Origin: a virus
DNA: 64,000 bases
Reading direction: 5' to 3' (one strand)
Virus record (IMG/VR): IMGVR_UViG_3300005043_000001
Span: 1 to 64,000 of that record
Part shown: in pieces, positions 58,844 to 64,000 of the stretch
Numbering within the stretch: the first letter of the stretch is position 1
Layout of the letters: every line of letters begins with the position of its first letter
Notes under the pieces: generated by a model
Database searches by the model: none
What the model saw: only the letters and a program-made list of their open reading frames with translations
What the model was told of the DNA's origin: nothing
Made by a program: the position numbers and the translations under genes

Positions 58844-58906
58844 TGTTATAGTAACCCCACTGAAACGAAACACACATTGTACCAACGCAACGCGGAGCAA
58901 ATCAAC
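58825..58906 (+). promoter_or_regulatory. early promoter-leader cassette 7
   Basis: TTGTAA (58825-58830), 16 bases, TATAGT (58847-58852), then CACTGAAACGAAA and an ACGCAACGCGGAGCAAA end before the ATG at 58907. Confidence 0.78.
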
Positions 58907-59584
58907 ATGAACACATTTGTAAAAGTACTACTAACAAACGAATCTCTAGAATTAGGAACCAAAGGGGCTTGGTTACAGAACAATCGCACCATTGAGATAT
59001 TCCTACAGCGTCAAGGTTGCGCCCGTTCATTTTATTGCTATCACCCTGAATTTGCAATTGAGCTAATGACATGGCAAGGCACCGACCAATTTTGTTTGAA
59101 GATGGGAAAGGTCTTTAATACTTATTATTCATTTGCTGAAGCCGTGAAAGACATTCCCGAAATACTAAAGCGCCAGGGCATTAAACGTACTGTAGTAATT
59201 AACTCCCAAATTATGGATTATATGTATGGTATGGATATGTACCCGTATCAAAACGACGACCGTATAATCTCCCCTTTCTTTTACTGTGAATACAGCGACA
59301 CAATCCGCACCGTTAAAGAGAACTATTGTTTACTTAGTTTCGGAAATGGAAAGTTTGATAAGCGTAACTATATTGTTGATTATGCAGAAGGAGCCGCACG
59401 CCATTTAGGCAACTTTGAAAAAGCGATCAGTACGGGCTTCCATGCTTGTGACATGAAGAAGGGGCAAAGCTACTGCAAGCGACGTTTGGCATGGTTAGCG
59501 GGTGAATACGCCATATCAGAATTTGAGGGCAACATACACTTAGCCTTTGTTAATAAAGACATGACCAGGATAAAAAGACCATGA
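58907..59584 (+). CDS. hypothetical protein
   Basis: The 225-residue protein starts at ATG 58907 right after cassette 7; an in-frame start upstream lies within the leader. It is one of the larger unknown early proteins, with tyrosine- and cysteine-rich stretches (MDYMYGMDMYPYQNDDRIIS, HACDMKKGQSYCKRRLAW). No catalytic pattern or family is recognised. Confidence 0.68.
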   Translation: MNTFVKVLLTNESLELGTKGAWLQNNRTIEIFLQRQGCARSFYCYHPEFAIELMTWQGTDQFCLKMGKVFNTYYSFAEAVKDIPEILKRQGIKRTVVINSQIMDYMYGMDMYPYQNDDRIISPFFYCEYSDTIRTVKENYCLLSFGNGKFDKRNYIVDYAEGAARHLGNFEKAISTGFHACDMKKGQSYCKRRLAWLAGEYAISEFEGNIHLAFVNKDMTRIKRP

Positions 59585-59991
59585 ATGACGAAATGAGAAA
59601 TAAAATTAGAAGGGTCGCTGAATTAGAAATAATGGCGGACGTTGACCTGCGAGCAAAGGGCGTGCTAACTAAAGTAAGACGCCCCTTCTATCAGTCTCTA
59701 TCGTCTAATTGGGAAGCAGCGAACGCTAGAAAGGAAGTAGCAAAAACAAAAAGTGACATTCTTCTTGTAATGCGCACCACAGTACAGGACTTAACAGAAG
59801 CGGACGTGAGCGAGTTAACCACCCAAGCGCTAAGAATGAATAGATACTTATTCACAGTCGCCGCCGTATTAGAACAAAACTTAAAAGTAGTAAAGATTCA
59901 GGTTAAACTATTTTACAAGTTCACCCCAAACCAATGGGAACATTATGTCAAAGCCGTTAATACACGATTTTCAAAAACTCTCACCGTCTAA
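59581..59991 (+). CDS. hypothetical protein
   Basis: The 136-residue protein starts in an ATGA overlap. It is largely helical (DLTEADVSELTTQALRMNRY) and overlaps the next gene by 47 bases. Confidence 0.62.
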   Translation: MNDEMRNKIRRVAELEIMADVDLRAKGVLTKVRRPFYQSLSSNWEAANARKEVAKTKSDILLVMRTTVQDLTEADVSELTTQALRMNRYLFTVAAVLEQNLKVVKIQVKLFYKFTPNQWEHYVKAVNTRFSKTLTV

Positions 59992-60286
59992 AGCAAGCAA
60001 CTGGCTATCATGCCCCGGAACATTAGAAATGAAACATTCAAAAAACAAGCCGCCAAAAAAGCCCGTATATTTTTTACTAGTTTTACCAAGGGGAGGAACC
60101 GGGCGGGAGATTTGCGCCTTTAGTTCTAATGCAAAACGCAACGCCTATGCAAATACACGAGGTGATAACGTACTAACAATAGTTGTCGCCCGTAAAGGCA
60201 ACACTAACATTACACGAATGAGTAATGAAGATTTTAACGATTGGCTAGAACTAGCAGAACACTATATCGATGAAAAGTTAGGTTAA
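59945..60286 (+). CDS. small protein with DUF2800-like N-terminal motif
   Basis: In this 113-residue protein the start LSPSKASNWLSCPGTLEM is close to the N-terminal hallmark of DUF2800 nucleases (SPSxAxxWLxCPGS), better preserved here than in the full-length gene at 1499. The nuclease core and the cysteine cluster that follow in real members are absent. It may be a fragment, a decoy or a regulator sharing the first cysteine-containing element. GGGA precedes its ATG. Confidence 0.6.
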   Translation: MSKPLIHDFQKLSPSKASNWLSCPGTLEMKHSKNKPPKKPVYFLLVLPRGGTGREICAFSSNAKRNAYANTRGDNVLTIVVARKGNTNITRMSNEDFNDWLELAEHYIDEKLG

Positions 60287-60302
60287 CCAGGAGACTAGCG
60301 CC

Positions 60303-60638
60303 ATGTTGAAAATGCATATTAGCCAATTTACCCAAGTAGAAGTGACTAGAAACAATGTAAACGAAAAGTCCAAACGCGAAGTGTATCTTACAACGGCGTT
60401 AGGCTTTGAAGGTACCAACATTGAAACGCTAACAGATAAAGTTATTGAGTACTTTAATGTACCTCGTGACATGTTAAGCGTAGACCACTACCCAAACTGC
60501 GGTAAGTATTGGGTCACCTTTAGAACCTATACTAAAGCAAACGCCAACCACGTTAACGAGTGGCCCACTTACTCTAAACGGTTTACTGAGCGCGGTATCA
60601 TGTTGCACAGAAACTTATTTATAGTAGTAGCAAGCTAA
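60303..60638 (+). CDS. hypothetical protein
   Basis: The 111-residue protein has CAGGAG upstream. It starts with strands (MLKMHISQFTQVEVTRN) and has a central helix and a strand-rich end. No family is recognised. Confidence 0.64.
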   Translation: MLKMHISQFTQVEVTRNNVNEKSKREVYLTTALGFEGTNIETLTDKVIEYFNVPRDMLSVDHYPNCGKYWVTFRTYTKANANHVNEWPTYSKRFTERGIMLHRNLFIVVAS

Positions 60639-60889
60639 TGACTTGGTATAGGAAGAAAAGTCCTTACACCGTTTGGGTTCGTGTGTTTCAACCCAAGGCG
60701 GGGGGCGGGGAGTACATAGGGGGCATTTGGCGAGTACCACGAAAGATGGCTAGATCTGGAACTCTCTATGTTATCCACCATTACGAATTGCATCAAGTGT
60801 TTAAGGATGCGGACGGAATTTATATAAGGTTGATAAAACGTGAAACGAAGGAAGAACTTTGGAAGTATAAAGAACGCCCACGTAATTGA
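60638..60889 (+). CDS. hypothetical protein
   Basis: The 83-residue protein starts in a TAATG overlap. It is basic and strand-rich (YTVWVRVFQPKAGGGEYIGG). The function is unknown. Confidence 0.6.
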   Translation: MTWYRKKSPYTVWVRVFQPKAGGGEYIGGIWRVPRKMARSGTLYVIHHYELHQVFKDADGIYIRLIKRETKEELWKYKERPRN

Positions 60890-61148
60890 GCATTTGCTAA
60901 ATGATTACAAGGGTAAAATTGATTTACTGACTTGGCTCATTGACCATGGCAGCCCGAGATACCAATTGATAACAGTTGGTATAGTACTAAAAACAATCCG
61001 CCGTAAAATTAGTAAAGAGGTATTAGGTTATGCAGACCCATTGGAACAAACGAGGAGTCACGTTGTTCGAAGTGCTAGTAGTCATCTTCACATTGTTAAT
61101 AATAACGATAGTAGGCCATTGCGCAAACGAGGGAAGCCTAAGCAATGA
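60840..61148 (+). CDS. hypothetical protein, GTG start, overlaps both neighbours
   Basis: The 102-residue frame starts at GTG 60840 within the previous gene and runs 119 bases into the pilin-like gene. Its centre (AHVIEHLLNDYKGKIDLLTW) looks protein-like and fills a 140-base gap otherwise empty. The C-terminal third overlaps the clearly coding pilin frame and may be non-functional tail sequence. Confidence 0.45.
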   Translation: MKRRKNFGSIKNAHVIEHLLNDYKGKIDLLTWLIDHGSPRYQLITVGIVLKTIRRKISKEVLGYADPLEQTRSHVVRSASSHLHIVNNNDSRPLRKRGKPKQ

Positions 61149-61449
61149 CGCTGTTGATAGCATGGTCTGTACTGGGCGTGGTACGTGCGCACCTATTAAG
61201 GCCATAGCTCTAGACAGCGAGCTTGTGATGGTTGCCGGTTGCCCTGATTTGCAGCTACTTAGCATCCAATTAGAGGTTAATGGCTTCTATGACACCAGCG
61301 TTGTGCTGGAAGGCTGTACAGAGATAGAAGACCCGAGCAAGGTGTTACTATTGCGTGATGATGGTTTGTTCTCACAGGTTAAATACAAGGGCAGGAAGCT
61401 ATACATGCCTTCTGTTCACTTACCAACTGATTACCAGGGTACACCATGA
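61030..61449 (+). CDS. type IV prepilin-like protein
   Basis: The 139-residue protein has a textbook prepilin start: an eight-residue basic leader, Gly9 at the cleavage position, then VTLFEVLVVIFTLLIITIVG with Glu at +5 and a long hydrophobic helix. The canonical sequence is G|FTLxE; here +1 is Val. After the helix comes a polar domain with several cysteines (C near 47, 53, 70, 96) that could form disulphides. A phage-made pilin could enter and disturb host type IV pili, for example to block superinfection; that role is inference. It sits among small membrane proteins. Confidence 0.72.
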   Translation: MQTHWNKRGVTLFEVLVVIFTLLIITIVGHCANEGSLSNDAVDSMVCTGRGTCAPIKAIALDSELVMVAGCPDLQLLSIQLEVNGFYDTSVVLEGCTEIEDPSKVLLLRDDGLFSQVKYKGRKLYMPSVHLPTDYQGTP

Positions 61450-61625
61450 CCCCGGTAATGGTGCTAGTCTCTAAAATTCTGTTAATGATGATTGTAATTT
61501 TAATCATAGGCGGACTTATCTACGAATGGACAGTGCGAATTCTCGACAGCAGAAGAGCAAGAGCAATTAAAAAGTGGGAAGCAGAACGCCACGACCCCAG
61601 CCCAAAGGAGCAAAGAAAAAAATGA
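61446..61625 (+). CDS. 59-residue membrane protein
   Basis: The gene starts in an ATGA overlap with the pilin-like gene and ends in an ATGA overlap with the next. One hydrophobic span (SKILLMMIVILIIGGLIYEW) is followed by a charged cytoplasmic-type tail. It may work with the pilin-like protein. Confidence 0.6.
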   Translation: MTPVMVLVSKILLMMIVILIIGGLIYEWTVRILDSRRARAIKKWEAERHDPSPKEQRKK

Positions 61626-62275
61626 AAGACGTTAGCAGCATTACAGAGATACTAGCAGGACTGAGAGACATTCCAGATGCAACTCTTAATATGAGTCGCC
61701 GAAACTGTCACGTTAAAGGCTTATATAGCATAGTGCTACACAAAGATGAGGATACAGGACAACTAACCCGCATGTTCATGGCAGAGCCCCGCCATACCTT
61801 GCATATGAACCTAAACGTTATGAATAGCATGTCACTAGGCATTCACAGCCACCTTTATGACATTGACTTGATTAGGCTTGTTGGTAACCCTATTAACCTT
61901 ATATACCAAGAGAGCGAAACGGGAATTGTCACTAGGGAATATTCTTTTGAATCCCTAGTGACAGGGGGTAGAGGTGCAAGGTATGAAAATAAGCAGAGCA
62001 TTTTACGTTTGGTGGAATACGACCAATTCCGAATATCCTCCTTAAGCTCTGATATTTTACACACCATCTATGTTCCTGAAAGTCAAAGGGCGTGCTGGAT
62101 TGTAAAGGAGGGGTTAAAGGTTAGTACTACAAACCGATTATTCAACAACATGGAAAACATGGAATGTATTGGGCATGAGACTTTCTTACCTCACCTCTAT
62201 GTAAAAGATAACCCTTCTAATTTTATACGCAGCTTTGTTCGTGAGTTCTTCGATAGCACAAGGAATTTACACTAA
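61622..62275 (+). CDS. hypothetical protein
   Basis: The 217-residue protein starts at ATG 61622 with GGAG upstream; an in-frame ATG 16 codons before lies inside the previous gene. It is soluble, with a repeated N-M-N/S-M-S segment near 65. No family is recognised. Its end overlaps the next start by one base. Confidence 0.66.
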   Translation: MKDVSSITEILAGLRDIPDATLNMSRRNCHVKGLYSIVLHKDEDTGQLTRMFMAEPRHTLHMNLNVMNSMSLGIHSHLYDIDLIRLVGNPINLIYQESETGIVTREYSFESLVTGGRGARYENKQSILRLVEYDQFRISSLSSDILHTIYVPESQRACWIVKEGLKVSTTNRLFNNMENMECIGHETFLPHLYVKDNPSNFIRSFVREFFDSTRNLH

Positions 62276-62469
62276 TGGGACGCCGACAAAACGACGGAAG
62301 TAATGACTGGATTGGTATATTGATTTCAGTTGCCATACTAGGGGTGCTTTGCATAGCAACTGCCCCCGCGTATATAGAGTGCAAAACCAAAGGGGGCCGC
62401 GTTATGCAAAGTCTATTTTCCGTTGAGTGTATAAAAGATGAAAAGATAATTGAATTGGAGTTTGGATGA
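62275..62469 (+). CDS. small single-span membrane protein
   Basis: The 64-residue protein has one hydrophobic span (WIGILISVAILGVLCIATAP) followed by a short domain with two cysteines (ECKTKGGRVMQSLFSVEC) that could form a disulphide outside the membrane. Confidence 0.6.
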   Translation: MGRRQNDGSNDWIGILISVAILGVLCIATAPAYIECKTKGGRVMQSLFSVECIKDEKIIELEFG

Positions 62470-62978
62470 TGGCAACCTTATATGTTTTAGCAATTATTGC
62501 ATGCTCTATTATAGCAACTGCTACTATAGTAACTTATAACATTCTGTATAACCCACCGAAGCCAAAGGTATTCTTCACTTATATAAGGGAAAACGGTGTT
62601 GCAAGGATGGGGGTAACCAATTGCCCAGAACATGCAGAGAGAAATAGAGGGAGAACAAAGCGGTATTATGACGACCTGATTGCAAACCACCCAATGCCGC
62701 CATGCAACCCACCACGAAAACAGGTATCAGCCCCTAAAGTAGTACAAGAGTTAGTTGTTAAACTATCCCTAGATGATAGCGAAATACTAAAGTGGTTAGA
62801 AAGTGAAGAAGGCGCTAAAAGAGTTATAAAGAGTATAATACAAAGCAAGCCCCGAACAGTTGTAGACCATAGTGCGATGATGGAAAAAGCCACTGCCACA
62901 ACTAGTATGCACCAACCTACAGATGTTATGGAATGGCACAAAGAAGCGCTAAAAACCATGGAGAAAAAAGATGGATAG
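62466..62978 (+). CDS. N-terminally anchored membrane protein
   Basis: The 170-residue protein has an N-terminal hydrophobic span (ATLYVLAIIACSIIATATIV) followed by a polar, proline-containing region and helices. It starts in an ATGA overlap with two ATGs in a row. The function is unknown. Confidence 0.62.
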   Translation: MMATLYVLAIIACSIIATATIVTYNILYNPPKPKVFFTYIRENGVARMGVTNCPEHAERNRGRTKRYYDDLIANHPMPPCNPPRKQVSAPKVVQELVVKLSLDDSEILKWLESEEGAKRVIKSIIQSKPRTVVDHSAMMEKATATTSMHQPTDVMEWHKEALKTMEKKDG

Positions 62979-63240
62979 CATAGGACGTAAAAAAGAGTTT
63001 GAAGAATGGTTGGAAGGTAAGCCACAAGTAATACTTGATCTAGCAGAGAAGCTAGAGCCCTGGAATAGATACAGGGTAAAGAAGACAGGACAACACTGTC
63101 ACTTAATTTCCTATTTTGAAGATGGTACTGTTACCATTAACATCTATGGACATGACGACGAAATCAGAGACGCAATGTATAAGACGATGCCTATACATGT
63201 ATTTGGGATTAAGCCGGAAGATTTAGAAATAATAGAATAA
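62971..63240 (+). CDS. hypothetical protein
   Basis: The 89-residue protein overlaps the end of the gene before by eight bases. It starts with a charged helix (KKEFEEWLEGKPQVILDLAE) followed by strands (HLISYFEDGTVTINIYGHDD). No family is recognised. Confidence 0.62.
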   Translation: MDSIGRKKEFEEWLEGKPQVILDLAEKLEPWNRYRVKKTGQHCHLISYFEDGTVTINIYGHDDEIRDAMYKTMPIHVFGIKPEDLEIIE

Positions 63241-63245
63241 AAGTA

Positions 63246-63273
63246 TTGTAGTACTAAAGCAGGTGTGTATAAT
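63246..63273 (+). promoter_or_regulatory. promoter with TATAAT box
   Basis: TTGTAG (63246-63251), 16 bases, TATAAT (63268-63273) preceded by TGTG. The following leader lacks the GCGGAGCAAA block, so it is a different leader type. It serves the genes from 63306 onward. Confidence 0.7.
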
Positions 63274-63305
63274 GTCCCTATTCCTTGAGAACACAGGACA
63301 ACATT

Positions 63306-63434
63306 ATGAAGTCACACACAAACACTGAAAAATGTATAAAAGAAATTGAAGTTAAGATGCTTTTAGGTACAATGAACGTCCAAGCCGCACTAGCGGAATT
63401 GAGAATATTAGGGGAGTTTAGAAATGTCAGATAA
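63306..63434 (+). CDS. 42-residue helical protein
   Basis: The gene has AGGACAAC upstream of the ATG. Its sequence is helical with IKEIEVKMLLGTMNVQAALA and EL-rich stretches. It overlaps the next gene by 11 bases. Confidence 0.55.
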   Translation: MKSHTNTEKCIKEIEVKMLLGTMNVQAALAELRILGEFRNVR

Positions 63435-63804
63435 CAAAGTAAGACGCCGAAGAAAAAAGAAAGTTGCTCCTAAGGTTGAAGTGGTTCTCGAAGCAGTTTC
63501 ATTAAAGAAACAAAATTCCGGCGCACCAATTCAAGAAGGCTCAATCCGCCAACGTGTTTTGAGTATGATACAAATGAACATGAGCAATGACGATATTGTT
63601 GCCATGATAAATGAACAGACACCAGAAAGTGCGTTTAACCCAAGCCAATGCACTTGGTACCGTTCACAGTTTGCAAAGTCATTAAAAGAGAATGAGCAAT
63701 TGCAGGAGTGGCAGCATCCTACACAATCCGCAACTTTTAAGGAATGGCACTACAGCCTTCCATGGGATGAGATTAACGAATTTTTAATGTCTAAAGGAGA
63801 ATAG
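63424..63804 (+). CDS. protein with phage WYRSQ-type domain
   Basis: The 126-residue protein has a basic start (VRRRRKKKVAPKVEVVL) followed by a domain with NMSNDDIVAMINEQTPESAF and CTWYRSQF, a small module common in phage proteins. The histone-like protein at 10155 has a more diverged form. The role may be nucleic-acid binding, based on the basic tail. Confidence 0.66.
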   Translation: MSDNKVRRRRKKKVAPKVEVVLEAVSLKKQNSGAPIQEGSIRQRVLSMIQMNMSNDDIVAMINEQTPESAFNPSQCTWYRSQFAKSLKENEQLQEWQHPTQSATFKEWHYSLPWDEINEFLMSKGE

Positions 63805-63808
63805 AGCA

Positions 63809-64000
63809 ATGTCAGAATTTGCAAAGTTTATAGAAAACCTATTTAGTAACACGCCAGAGCAAATAAAGCCAGATGCTGTACTAACCCGAGAACAACTGCT
63901 AGAAGTTTACAACCCTACTGATTTTATGCCTATTACACTAAAGCATTTGATTGAGTTAATGGTTGCAGCAGATAAGCACATGGATTTAGCTGATAAGTTT
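63809..64000 (+). CDS. hypothetical protein (partial)
   Basis: Sixty-four codons run from ATG 63809 to the window edge with no stop. The start (SEFAKFIENLFSNTPEQIKP) is acidic and helical. It follows the previous gene by four bases. No family is recognised. Confidence 0.6.
   Translation, partial: MSEFAKFIENLFSNTPEQIKPDAVLTREQLLEVYNPTDFMPITLKHLIELMVAADKHMDLADKF

Noticed and set aside
1-64000. Prophage integration genes (integrase, repressor, attachment sites)
   Set aside because: I found no integrase or classical repressor and no flanking host genes. A temperate lifestyle cannot be judged from this window alone.

Overview
The window is a continuous stretch of a tailed double-stranded DNA phage with a long flexible-tail (siphovirus-type) structural module. 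It holds a tape measure gene, a frameshifted tail assembly chaperone, a tail tube gene, a tail-tip (J-like) gene and separate fibre genes. There is no integrase, repressor or host chromosome. The AT-rich composition, the DUF2800/DUF2815/PolA/VRR-NUC/SNF2 replication set and a phage-encoded type IV pilin-like protein fit a phage of a Gram-negative, probably marine gammaproteobacterial host. The host is an inference only. Both window ends cut through a gene.

Layout. (1) 1-128 is the end of an acidic protein. (2) 128-1498 has no convincing gene but is dense in RNA structure. It has a sigma70-like promoter at 132-160, three tRNA-like folds, many hairpins, a perfect 36-bp palindrome and a terminator at 1307-1364. 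It reads as one or more structured non-coding RNAs. (3) 1499-11096, plus strand, is DNA metabolism: a Cas4/RecB-like nuclease (DUF2800), a DUF2815 protein, a family A DNA polymerase, a VRR-NUC nuclease, a SNF2-type helicase, and small accessory and basic proteins. (4) 11105-47684, minus strand, is the virion and lysis module. Read in transcription order it runs: small terminase candidate, two terminase-like fragments, large terminase, portal, connector genes, a block of fibre-like genes, protease and scaffold, decoration, capsid, tail completion, tail tube, chaperones, tape measure, tail tip, membrane proteins and endolysin. (5) 47685-49136 is the divergent control region, with promoters on both sides, repeated TGTACA sites and G/C tracts. 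(6) 48354-64000, plus strand, is an early accessory region of about 45 mostly tiny genes. It includes an ArdC-type antirestriction protein, several small membrane proteins and the pilin-like protein.

Regulation. Seven early transcription units start with the same cassette: a -35/-10 promoter (spacing 16-17) followed by a conserved leader ending in GCGGAGCAAA just before the start codon. The same promoter type, often with -10 TACTAT, precedes the structured RNA and the DUF2800 gene. Genes inside units are tightly packed with ATGA or TAATG overlaps, indicating translational coupling.

The observations most worth following are: the structured RNA region with two tRNA-like elements whose 20-21 bp extended acceptor stems differ by compensatory changes; an anticodon-less mini-tRNA; the seven-copy promoter-leader cassette; two terminase-like genes with terminase motifs missing or out of order; the prepilin-like gene; a DUF2800 N-terminal fragment gene; and a pair of SGNH esterase-like fibre genes of which one has lost its catalytic residues.
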